DNA of 14,705 bases from assembly GCA_020346825.1 (NCBI GenBank), contig CP070791.1, forward strand, positions 110,154-124,858. The letters are read 5' to 3'. How positions within the stretch are numbered: the stretch's first letter is position 1; every line of letters starts with the position of its first letter. The translations under genes and the position numbers were made by a program. The notes beneath the pieces were generated by a model, which was given only the letters and a program-made list of their open reading frames with translations, did not search any database and had not been told where the DNA came from. Of this stretch, positions 1-5,676 are shown one piece after another. This DNA comes from Candidatus Bathyarchaeota archaeon (GTDB lineage Archaea > Thermoproteota > Bathyarchaeia > Bathyarchaeales > Bathyarchaeaceae).

Positions 1-130
1 ACTCTTGATTCTGCAAAAAGCCCGCGAAGCATTGAATTGGGTGGACCAAATCGGAGAAACAGAGGGCCTCAAATACATAGTGTTGGAAAGCGACAAAGTG
101 CCGGAACGGATTCTGCTGAAGATCTCCTAA
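1..130 (+). CDS. 3' end of an unidentified gene (partial)
   Basis: An open frame enters from the left edge (first complete codon at base 2) and reads 42 codons to a TAA at 128-130. The visible tail is helical and charged, with pieces such as KAREALNWVDQIGE and YIVLESDKVPERILLKIS. No diagnostic motif is visible and I do not recognise the family. It ends 12 nt before the first Roadblock gene on the same strand, so it is probably the upstream member of the same operon. Codon use resembles that of its neighbours, which supports real coding sequence rather than a chance frame. Function unassigned. Confidence 0.6.
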   Translation, partial: LLILQKAREALNWVDQIGETEGLKYIVLESDKVPERILLKIS

Positions 131-142
131 TCTAGCCTGGAC

Positions 143-823
143 GTGAAGACAGTGAACCAAGACCCTTACGCGGTTGCCTTAAGGAACGCTCTCACCGAAA
201 TCAAGAACATGTGTCCCGACATTAGTCACTCCCTCATTTTTACCAAGGATGGAACCATAGTCGCAAAGGTTTCCGAAGCCGACGAAAAAACAACAGAAGA
301 AATGGTACACTCGTTTCAAAGCATAACAGAAAAAGCAGAGACAATTGGAAACCTCAAAACATTACACGTTAAAGGAAAAAAAGGCAGAGTGATGTTGTCC
401 CGCATCAACGACAAGTACCTCGCCTTGGCAGCATCCAAAAACGCGGACACGACCATTCTGAACTCTATAACACGCGTGATAGTTCCAACCGTTCTCAAAA
501 TACTAGACACCGTCACCCCTACCCCCCTCCAACTCCCAACTTCCAAACAACTTGCCGTAGGCACTCTTAGCGGATTCTTTGTTGGCGATGCTGTGCAAAT
601 CGATATAGAAATCCTTAGAGACTGGAGCAAATTGTTGGATGATAGAAGCGTCGAACACGTTGAAATAGAAGCCTTTGGTGGAAAAGCCACACAGTGCGAA
701 GTGAAGGAAATCAAAGACACGAAGCTGAAAGGAAAAGGAATGATCATGATACCTGAAAAGGTTTGCAAGAAGCTTAAGGTGAAAAAGGGAGAAATAGTAA
801 GAGTCAAACCAGCGGAAACTTGA
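143..823 (+). CDS. Roadblock/LC7-domain protein with a C-terminal beta-rich domain
   Basis: This is a 226-residue protein starting at GTG 143. Residues about 8-125 have the Roadblock/LC7 pattern: an amphipathic N-terminal helix, a strand (SLIFTKDGTIVAKV), a helix, then strands around TLHVKGKKGRVMLSRI and KYLALAAS. Roadblock proteins dimerise and usually act as platforms or regulators for Ras-like small GTPases. A proline/threonine-rich linker (about 122-134) leads to a second domain (about 137-224) ending in GMIMIPEKVCKKLKVKKGEI, which looks like a small beta barrel of AbrB or double-psi type; that part is inference. The next gene encodes a second, stand-alone Roadblock protein 10 nt downstream, so the two are probably co-transcribed and may form a heterodimer. 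There is no clear Shine-Dalgarno before the GTG, and a second GTG at 152 is possible. The Roadblock call is fairly secure; the role is unknown. Confidence 0.75.
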   Translation: MKTVNQDPYAVALRNALTEIKNMCPDISHSLIFTKDGTIVAKVSEADEKTTEEMVHSFQSITEKAETIGNLKTLHVKGKKGRVMLSRINDKYLALAASKNADTTILNSITRVIVPTVLKILDTVTPTPLQLPTSKQLAVGTLSGFFVGDAVQIDIEILRDWSKLLDDRSVEHVEIEAFGGKATQCEVKEIKDTKLKGKGMIMIPEKVCKKLKVKKGEIVRVKPAET

Positions 824-833
824 AGGGATCTAC

Positions 834-1184
834 ATGTCTAAGCAAAACAAATCTGGAAACAACCTTGAAGAACTGCAGGAAAAGCTGCGAGAAATCAAAG
901 ATCAAGAGGGAATCGTTGGATACATTTTAAGGAGCCAAGATTCAGCTTCAATTGACCTAAAGGATCCGACTAGAATAGTTGATTACGCAGTAATGTCCAC
1001 AACAGCCTTCGAAGCAGGAGAAGATATATCAACCTTGTTTGAAATCGGCGGGGTAGACACTATGATCTTGGAGGGCGAAGACGCAAAACTCCTGTCCAGC
1101 ACAGTCAACAAACATCGCCTGAGCATCTTCATGGAAAAGAGTGTTGATCACAACAAACTTTGCAAGGAATTGAACCTTGCGTAA
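834..1184 (+). CDS. Roadblock/LC7-domain protein, single domain
   Basis: This 116-residue protein starts at ATG 834, preceded by an AAGGGA ribosome-binding site at 823-828. The fold order fits one Roadblock/LC7 domain filling residues about 10-110: helix (LEELQEKLREIKDQ), strand (GIVGYILRSQDSASI), helix (DYAVMSTTAFEAGEDISTLF), strand pair (VDTMILEGEDAKLLSST and HRLSIFMEK), and a short C-terminal helix. It follows the two-domain Roadblock gene by 10 nt. In characterised systems (bacterial MglB, eukaryotic dynein and Ragulator Roadblocks) such proteins pair and work with small GTPases. No GTPase is visible in this window, so the partner is unknown. A T-run just after the stop (1207-1212) may end the transcript. 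Confidence 0.7.
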   Translation: MSKQNKSGNNLEELQEKLREIKDQEGIVGYILRSQDSASIDLKDPTRIVDYAVMSTTAFEAGEDISTLFEIGGVDTMILEGEDAKLLSSTVNKHRLSIFMEKSVDHNKLCKELNLA

Positions 1185-1201
1185 AAGGTTGACGAAACAC
1201 A

Positions 1202-1213
1202 AATCCTTTTTTG
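1202..1213 (+). terminator. Possible T-run terminator after the Roadblock operon
   Basis: Six consecutive T residues (1207-1212) lie 22 nt after the stop at 1184, with more T-rich tracts at 1253-1275. Archaeal transcription often ends at U-rich tracts without a hairpin, and no strong hairpin is seen here. Weak on its own. Confidence 0.3.
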
Positions 1214-1312
1214 TTAGGATCTATCACCCATTGCGGTGAAAAACTGCGCATACTTCTTTTTGTGTTTCCTTTTCTGAATATAGTTGTCTGAAGCAACGGT
1301 TTTTCTGCTTGG

Positions 1313-1328
1313 ATGCTGTCATCAGCAT
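1313..1328. repeat. Inverted repeat ATGCTG-TCAT-CAGCAT upstream of the winged-helix gene
   Basis: A perfect 6-bp inverted repeat with a 4-nt spacer sits 12 nt before the TATA-like element (1341-1348) of the regulator gene starting at 1371. Its position fits an operator, possibly autoregulatory. That is inference from location only. Confidence 0.35.
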
Positions 1329-1340
1329 TCTGATGAAGGC

Positions 1341-1348
1341 TTAAATAT
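1341..1348 (+). promoter_or_regulatory. TATA box for the winged-helix gene at 1371
   Basis: TTAAATAT is centred about 27 nt before the TTG start. This is the usual archaeal box A to transcription-start spacing, so the mRNA is probably leaderless. AT-rich sequence at 1351-1362 offers alternative boxes. Confidence 0.4.
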
Positions 1349-1370
1349 GTAGATATATCTATAGGAAATA

Positions 1371-1691
1371 TTGAAAGGCGGAACTGTCTCTCGGTGCAGA
1401 CTTTTGATTGAGGTTGAGGGGCAATTCGTTCGTTCACATCGAAGCAAGATCGATATTATCGCAGACGTTCTGCGGAAGACTGGTGGTGGCGCAAGGAAGA
1501 CGCAGATCATGTATGGCTGTAACCTCAGCTTCAAGCAACTTCAGAACTACTTGAAGTTCCTCCTCGACCGAGGGCTTCTGAGGAGAGTCACAGAAAGGAA
1601 AGGTGTGGACTCGAGGTCCTTCAAAACTACAAGGAAGGGAAATAGTTTGCTCAGAGCGTATGATCGCCTAAGAGTCCTCATTTCGGATTAG
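1371..1691 (+). CDS. Archaeal winged-helix DNA-binding protein (HTH_45-like)
   Basis: This is a 106-residue basic protein. Residues about 25-85 carry a winged helix: IDIIADVLRKT (helix 1), KTQIMYGCNLSFKQL (helix 2 and turn), NYLKFLLDRGLLRRV (recognition helix and first wing strand), then FKTTRKGNSLLRAYDRL (second wing strand and last helix). The segment KTQIMYxxNLSFxQLxxYLxFL is typical of the small archaeal regulators grouped as HTH_45. It is shared almost exactly with the gene at 10904, so the two are paralogues. The chosen start is TTG 1371 because the TATA box lies 27 nt upstream, as for a leaderless message. The 3' end overlaps the opposite-strand gene by 4 nt. Target genes are unknown. 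Confidence 0.72.
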   Translation: MKGGTVSRCRLLIEVEGQFVRSHRSKIDIIADVLRKTGGGARKTQIMYGCNLSFKQLQNYLKFLLDRGLLRRVTERKGVDSRSFKTTRKGNSLLRAYDRLRVLISD

Positions 1692-1924
1692 AGCTGTTCT
1701 TCGTCTTCGAGTCGTCGGATTTTTTTGAGGAAAATCTGAGTAGAAGAATCTATTTTTGCCTTTTTTCTCTCTTTATCTAGCCTGATGAAATCGTATTGCG
1801 CTAGGAAGTCTGTGACGCTTGCGGTGTATAGGTTGGGAAGTTGAATCTTCTTTTCTATTTCTTCGAGGTCATGCCAATCTCCGTTTTCCAGCAACTTCAG
1901 AATGTCGTCGACTCTAGGCAACAC
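1688..1924 (-). CDS. Small helix-turn-helix protein
   Basis: This 78-residue protein starts at GTG (1924-1922), preceded by an AAAGGAG ribosome-binding site about 8 nt upstream. The sequence reads as a compact winged helix: VDDILKLLENGDWHDLEEI (helix, turn, start of helix 2), IQLPNLYTASVTDFLAQYD (recognition helix), FIRLDKERKKAKID (wing) and a C-terminal helix LKKIRRLEDEEQL. It has no sensor domain, so it may be a simple DNA-binding factor or the partner of another protein. It converges on the winged-helix gene at 1371 with a 4-nt overlap of their stops. A TATA-like element at about 1966-1974 lies about 46 nt upstream of the start. The helix-turn-helix call is moderately secure; the target is unknown. 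Confidence 0.6.
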   Translation of the reverse strand: MLPRVDDILKLLENGDWHDLEEIEKKIQLPNLYTASVTDFLAQYDFIRLDKERKKAKIDSSTQIFLKKIRRLEDEEQL

Positions 1925-1965
1925 TGTAAGACTCCTTTCACAAACCTTCAGTTATTCCGTTGAAC

Positions 1966-1974
1966 GCTTAAATA
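1966..1974 (-). promoter_or_regulatory. TATA-like box for the small HTH gene
   Basis: Read on the minus strand this is CTATTTAAG. A start about 27 nt downstream would fall near 1943 and give a leader of about 20 nt that carries the AAAGGAG site. Confidence 0.35.
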
Positions 1975-1975
1975 G

Positions 1976-1998
1976 CTTCTGAGGAAATCATTCAGAAG
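1976..1998. repeat. Inverted repeat CTTCTGA-N9-TCAGAAG beside the promoter
   Basis: A perfect 7-bp inverted repeat with a 9-nt spacer directly abuts the upstream side of the minus-strand TATA element at 1966-1974. It is a candidate operator or BRE-proximal binding site. No protein can be assigned to it from sequence. Confidence 0.35.
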
Positions 1999-2169
1999 AA
2001 TTTTCTAGAATTTAGAACAACAAGATTCTGCTTTGTTTTTGCAGGGCCTTTTAGCTACCTACACGTATCAAGAAATCCATAGAATTCCAAGGAACAAGAC
2101 AAATGGGGATCTAATACATACATCGAAGTTTGGATTAAGAACAGATATGATTTGATTAAGACGTAAGTC

Positions 2170-3969
2170 TTAGCTCTCAGAATATACTGCGATGTTTCCC
2201 CTTTCCGTAACGACTTTAACAGTGTACGGTTTGCTTGGTAGATTGATGTCATTGCGAATGTAGGTTTCGGTGTCAGCGGAATTGATGAATATGTCTATAT
2301 CGTATCTTTGATGGATGGTTGAGTTGTTTATCCAAAGAGATACTAGATGGATGGTTGGGGAACCTTCGTTCCCAAAGATAAAACGGATCCCTGAATACCT
2401 CGCAGCATTGAGTTTAATCATGTCAACTTTGCAGTCAAACTGTGTGGTTGTGGCCTTGACCCCTTTGATTTTCATCTTCCAGTAACCTGTTGCATTTCTA
2501 TAATTGGTTGAGCCAGCACTGATCGTCTGAGTCTTGTTTTCATCGGTGTCTGGCATCGTATTTGAAGTGTAGGTTGAATAGCCGTTTCCACTCGTTGGAT
2601 AGTCGTCAAGTGAGTAGTCATATAGTTGAATTGTAACGGCTACAGAGCCAATTGTCCATGCACTGTTAAATGTCCAGTTTAGTTGATTCCAATATTCAGT
2701 GTTGCTTGAACCTGTGAATTCAACCTCCGCAGTATATTCATCAGACCAGACATGCAGCATTGTAACATCTATGTTCCATTTGTCTTGAGTTGTGTCGCCT
2801 GTCTCTGTTTCGCCCCTAAATCTGATTGTAAATGTTGACGAGGTTAAATATGCGGAGACTGAAACGTTTTTCCATCCGTTCGCAAGATCTGTGAACAGGT
2901 TTTGCCATGCCCCTCCGTCCCAGACGTCAACCGTGATGTTTTCTGCCCCCATTGTTCCGCCATAGATGCAGAGTTCCTCATTGGACTTGTCAAAGTCCAA
3001 TGAGGTCCATTGGACTTCTAAATCCAACTCATAATTTGTGGTGGGCTGAGTCTCTTTCTTGATTGATACATCGTCTACCCAAATGTCTTCTCCCCCACCG
3101 AGAGTTGCATCAAACCTTATCCTGAAATTGGAATTGAAATACTGGCTGTCTGTGACTTTCTCGGTGTAATGCAGCCACGAGTTATCATCACCATTGTTGT
3201 CAAGCTCGTCAACTAGGTCGTAGGTGCTTCCGTCATAATAATAAAGAGCGAAATCTGTGGATTCGATGTCATTCTTCCTGAACCAAAAATCAATGTAGAT
3301 TGCGTCGGCATCACTTGCATCAACGACATCACAGGTGAAATATCCTTCATTCCCTTGGGTTGCCCAAGCTGAAGCTAAGCCGTTGTTTACAACAGTGTTG
3401 TCCTCTTGCCAACTGTGAGGAAGGTCATCCCAATTAGCATCCCAGTCAGCAGCTTCAAAACCGTCGCTAAGCAGAGTTGTGTTTGAAAGCGCTGCTGTGT
3501 TTTGTTCAGTTAAAGTGTCATTAATCAAATCTGGACCATACTGTTGGGCTGTGAAGTTTGAGTGCGTACCCTTGTCGGCTGAAGTGTCTATGTTTGAAGT
3601 GTTGTTGTCCACCGAATCTAGAGTGTCTGTTCCCGAGGTGTAACTTCTAAAAGCCATGTAGACACCATCATCTGATGTGAGGTTTGAAACCCCCCCTGAA
3701 AACCGGCTTGTTGACCCGCCAAGAGCATACTCCGATGGGCTGAAAGACCAGAGACCAGAATTGATTGAAGTAACGCTTTGGATAGTAATGTCTTCCTTCA
3801 TTTTCTCCCAATCAAGTTGGTTCATATCGTAATTCCAAAGAACAATGTTTACTACTATGGCTACCACTATCACTAGACCCAACGCAACAACTATTATGTT
3901 GCTTACGCCTCTCGTGTCTTGTCGAATTCGTCTCATCCAAACCCAGCCAAAACGCTTGTGGCTTGCCAT
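2170..3969 (-). CDS. Large pilin-like surface protein with class III-type signal segment
   Basis: ATG at 3969-3967 gives 599 residues. The frame also extends upstream to a TTG at 3999, but the only TATA-like element (around 4007) would place transcription start near 3980, so the ATG is preferred. An ATG at 3936, giving MRRIRQDTRGVSN, is also possible. A basic stretch ending in DTRG is followed by the hydrophobic segment VSNIIVVALGLVIVVAIVV (residues about 22-40). This is the arrangement of archaeal type IV pilin N-termini processed by a prepilin peptidase. The remainder is extracellular: a jelly-roll-like module at about 167-306 (LLSDGFEAADWDANW to IWVDDVSIKKE), a second beta-rich module (about 310-440), and a C-terminal part (HLVSLWINNSTIHQRYDID to YTVKVVTERGN). 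It has many N-x-S/T sites. It is very long for a pilin, so it is perhaps an adhesin anchored by a pilin-type segment. Confidence 0.72.
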   Translation of the reverse strand: MASHKRFGWVWMRRIRQDTRGVSNIIVVALGLVIVVAIVVNIVLWNYDMNQLDWEKMKEDITIQSVTSINSGLWSFSPSEYALGGSTSRFSGGVSNLTSDDGVYMAFRSYTSGTDTLDSVDNNTSNIDTSADKGTHSNFTAQQYGPDLINDTLTEQNTAALSNTTLLSDGFEAADWDANWDDLPHSWQEDNTVVNNGLASAWATQGNEGYFTCDVVDASDADAIYIDFWFRKNDIESTDFALYYYDGSTYDLVDELDNNGDDNSWLHYTEKVTDSQYFNSNFRIRFDATLGGGEDIWVDDVSIKKETQPTTNYELDLEVQWTSLDFDKSNEELCIYGGTMGAENITVDVWDGGAWQNLFTDLANGWKNVSVSAYLTSSTFTIRFRGETETGDTTQDKWNIDVTMLHVWSDEYTAEVEFTGSSNTEYWNQLNWTFNSAWTIGSVAVTIQLYDYSLDDYPTSGNGYSTYTSNTMPDTDENKTQTISAGSTNYRNATGYWKMKIKGVKATTTQFDCKVDMIKLNAARYSGIRFIFGNEGSPTIHLVSLWINNSTIHQRYDIDIFINSADTETYIRNDINLPSKPYTVKVVTERGNIAVYSES

Positions 3970-4106
3970 GTTGGTATGTTGGTTTGGTTGAGTCCGCAAA
4001 CAGTTTTAGTAGGGGGACTATTCGGGCGTGTAGACTCAACCAGACTTCACAGTTTACTCTTGCGTCAATGGTCAAAAGAGTTGTGAAACCATAATCCATA
4101 TTCAAG

Positions 4107-4155
4107 ATGCGCGCGCGCTGCATGCATGCAGGTGTGTGTATATGTGTGCGCGTGT
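4107..4155. repeat. Alternating purine-pyrimidine tract (Z-DNA-type)
   Basis: Three adjoining blocks alternate strictly: ATGCGCGCGCGC (4107-4118), TGCATGCATGCA (4119-4130) and, after one extra G, a 24-nt GT/AT/GC block (4132-4155). Only two phase breaks occur in 49 nt. It lies in the gene-free space between the divergent pilin-like gene and the VIT-like gene, about 30 nt upstream of the latter's TATA box. Confidence 0.8.
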
Positions 4156-4181
4156 TAGGATTCTGGTTCTGATCAACTAGA

Positions 4182-4190
4182 TTTATATTA
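4182..4190 (+). promoter_or_regulatory. TATA box for the VIT-like gene
   Basis: TTTATATTA predicts transcription start near 4208-4216. That excludes the GTG at 4197 and supports the GTG at 4224, which has GGAGAGG (4212-4218) in front of it. Confidence 0.5.
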
Positions 4191-4223
4191 ACTTGTGTGG
4201 TGTCTCTTCGTGGAGAGGATAAT

Positions 4224-4727
4224 GTGGCTAAAGGATATTCTCATCAAGTAATTACTGCTATTTCTTTTGGTTTAACTACGGCAGTGATTACGTCTCTTGG
4301 GATGATTGTTGGCATGCATTCGGCGACTTCCTCGAGATTGGCTGTTGTCGCTGGGATTGTGATTATGGCTTTTGCTGATGGTTTGTCTGACGCTGTAAGC
4401 TTGCATACTGCTGAGGAGGCGGAGGTTGAGGAGGAAGAGAGTAAACATACTGCGAAGGAGATTTGGTTAACTACTCTTCTTGCTTTCATTTCGGTCTCAG
4501 GTTTCACTTTGACTTTTGCGATTCCTATTTTGTTTCTTCCTTCTTATAGTGCAATTGTTGTAGCGATTGTGTGGGGGATGCTGCTTCTTATTCTTCTTAA
4601 TCTATACATTGCAAAGATAAGAAAGGAGAATCCGATGAAGCTGCTCTTGGAGCACATTTTCTTGGCAGTAGTCGTCATCGTCATTTCGTATTTTGTGGGA
4701 AACTTGACAGCCGTGGCGTTTGGATAG
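4224..4727 (+). CDS. VIT1/CCC1-like integral membrane protein
   Basis: This 167-residue protein has about five hydrophobic helices. The first two (QVITAISFGLTTAVITSLGM and LAVVAGIVIMAFADGLSDAV) resemble the paired helices and the acidic DG motif of the VIT1/CCC1 vacuolar iron/manganese transporter family. They are followed by an acidic loop (TAEEAEVEEEESKHTAKE), the usual site of the metal-binding insert in that family. Three more segments follow (IWLTTLLAFISVSGFTLTF, IVVAIVWGMLLLILLNLYI, HIFLAVVVIVISYFVGNLT). It is shorter than plant and yeast members. The frame is open back to a GTG at 4197, but TATA spacing and the GGAGAGG site favour GTG 4224. A role in metal ion transport is inferred from the family resemblance. 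A general membrane protein of unknown function is the alternative. Confidence 0.55.
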   Translation: MAKGYSHQVITAISFGLTTAVITSLGMIVGMHSATSSRLAVVAGIVIMAFADGLSDAVSLHTAEEAEVEEEESKHTAKEIWLTTLLAFISVSGFTLTFAIPILFLPSYSAIVVAIVWGMLLLILLNLYIAKIRKENPMKLLLEHIFLAVVVIVISYFVGNLTAVAFG

Positions 4728-4784
4728 GAATGAATCCGCCAGAGAGAGATAACCCCAGCCATGGGAAGAATGCTATTTTCTTGC

Positions 4785-4798
4785 GCCGCGCGCGCGGC
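4785..4798. repeat. GC palindrome GCCGCGCGCGCGGC
   Basis: A perfect 14-bp palindrome with an alternating GC core lies in the gap between the convergent VIT-like and Lrp genes. It belongs to the recurrent GC-alternating set in this window. Confidence 0.75.
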
Positions 4799-4809
4799 AT
4801 AAGTGGCTT

Positions 4810-4852
4810 CAGTCAACTACGTTGACTGCTCTCCAGAATATTATGTTTTTTT
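4810..4852 (+). terminator. Hairpin plus T-run downstream of the VIT-like gene
   Basis: CAGTCAAC (4810-4817) pairs perfectly with GTTGACTG (4821-4828) across a 3-nt loop. A run of seven T follows at 4846-4852. It lies 82 nt after the stop of the membrane protein gene and before the convergent Lrp gene, so it may separate the two transcripts. Confidence 0.45.
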
Positions 4853-4887
4853 GCGGCCGAAGAGAAGACACTAATAGCATTTGTGTT

Positions 4888-5367
4888 TTATGTTTCTTTT
4901 TGTTCTGCCAAGTATTTCAGTGATAGCGGTTTGGCAATCAAGTCTCGCAGGCTAATGAGGATCATGTCATAGTCGCCTAGGGCGTCTCCCCATTCTAACC
5001 TGAGGTCTGATACGAAGTTGGAATAGTCTGCGAAGCTTTTGTGCACAGAGATTGTAGCTCCGTTTTTACCCATGCCGTTAGCTCTTGCTGCAAAGATGAC
5101 GTTTGGTCTCGCCTCTGCCCATTTTGCGGTTCTTTCTTCCATGTCCTTTGCTCTTGTCTGGAAGGTAGTTATGGCCATGATTTCATATCCCATCTTCACA
5201 AAGTCTGGGATCACAGTGAATTCCTGGATTATTCCTTCCTTCACAAGTTTGCTTCTCGTTCTGCTCACAGTTGGTTGAGAGACTCCCAGAACCTTGGCTA
5301 GTTCCCTGTCACTCCTCTTAGAATCCTTCAATAATTCCAAGAGAAGATTCAACATTTTCTTTTTCAT
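4888..5367 (-). CDS. Lrp/AsnC-type transcriptional regulator
   Basis: This is a 159-residue protein. Residues 1-55 form an AsnC-type helix-turn-helix: LNLLLELLKDSKRSDRELAK (helix 1 and start of helix 2), VLGVSQPTVSRTRSKLVKEG (turn and recognition helix, with the family's SQPTVSR core) and IIQEFTVIPDFVKMGYEI (linker strand). Residues about 60-150 form an alpha-beta domain that occupies the place of the Lrp effector (RAM) domain but matches its motifs only loosely, so the ligand cannot be guessed. The ATG at 5367 follows GAGAGGTTGAT, a good archaeal ribosome-binding site. A TATA-like element lies at 5433-5443. Lrp proteins bind DNA as dimers to octamers and often control themselves and metabolic genes. 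The nearest metabolic gene is deoA, about 300 nt upstream on the same strand, but regulation of it is speculation. Confidence 0.8.
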   Translation of the reverse strand: MKKKMLNLLLELLKDSKRSDRELAKVLGVSQPTVSRTRSKLVKEGIIQEFTVIPDFVKMGYEIMAITTFQTRAKDMEERTAKWAEARPNVIFAARANGMGKNGATISVHKSFADYSNFVSDLRLEWGDALGDYDMILISLRDLIAKPLSLKYLAEQKET

Positions 5368-5432
5368 TCACATCAACCTCTCAAATGATTCTTCTTTTTC
5401 TTTCAGCGGATTCCAGAAGCAGTAACCAATCG

Positions 5433-5443
5433 ATATTTAAAAA
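5433..5443 (-). promoter_or_regulatory. TATA box for the Lrp-type gene
   Basis: On the minus strand this reads TTTTTAAATAT, about 70 nt before the ATG at 5367. It predicts a start near 5411 and a leader of about 44 nt. Confidence 0.4.
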
Positions 5444-5484
5444 TGTTTTGACAAAAAAGACATACGAAACGGTGCGCGAGTCAA

Positions 5485-5675
5485 TTAAGTCGATAGGCGA
5501 GCTTTCCGCTTTTGTGTGTCTTGGGGTATGGTTATGGTGAATTGGGCTTCTTTGCCGTGTTTGTTTATTTCTCGGATGCCCAACCGTATACTTCACAGTC
5601 TTTCCTAATCAATTACAATCCGTAGCCTGTACCTTTTCCAAAGCCTTCATTGAAAATCTTCTTTTTGTATGTATG
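5485..5675 (-). pseudogene. Remnant of a sensor histidine kinase ATPase (HATPase_c) domain
   Basis: Reading the minus strand from 5669, one frame gives YKKKIFNEGFGKGTGYGL, then an in-frame TAA (5615-5613), then LIRKDCEVYGW. After the W codon (5582-5580) the reading continues only in the next frame as GIREINKHGKEAQFTITIP and reaches a stop at 5487-5485. Joined, this is the C-terminal part of a GHKL kinase ATPase domain: the F-box and G2 box (IFNEGFGKGTGYGL), the helix after it, and the closing strand pair (GKEAQFTITIP). One nonsense mutation, where a tyrosine codon would be expected, and one apparent single-base loss separate it from an open frame. The N-terminal sensor, dimerisation and N-box parts are absent. 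The remnant starts immediately after the deoA stop. It appears dead and non-functional. Confidence 0.72.
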
Positions 5676-5676
5676 G

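Noticed and set aside
4107..4155. CRISPR-like or tandem repeat array
   Set aside because: No repeat-spacer periodicity. It is dinucleotide alternation, not a repeat array.
5381..5596. 71-codon minus-strand open frame overlapping the kinase remnant
   Set aside because: The homology to a kinase ATPase domain runs in the other two frames, and this frame has an implausible His/Arg-rich sequence.
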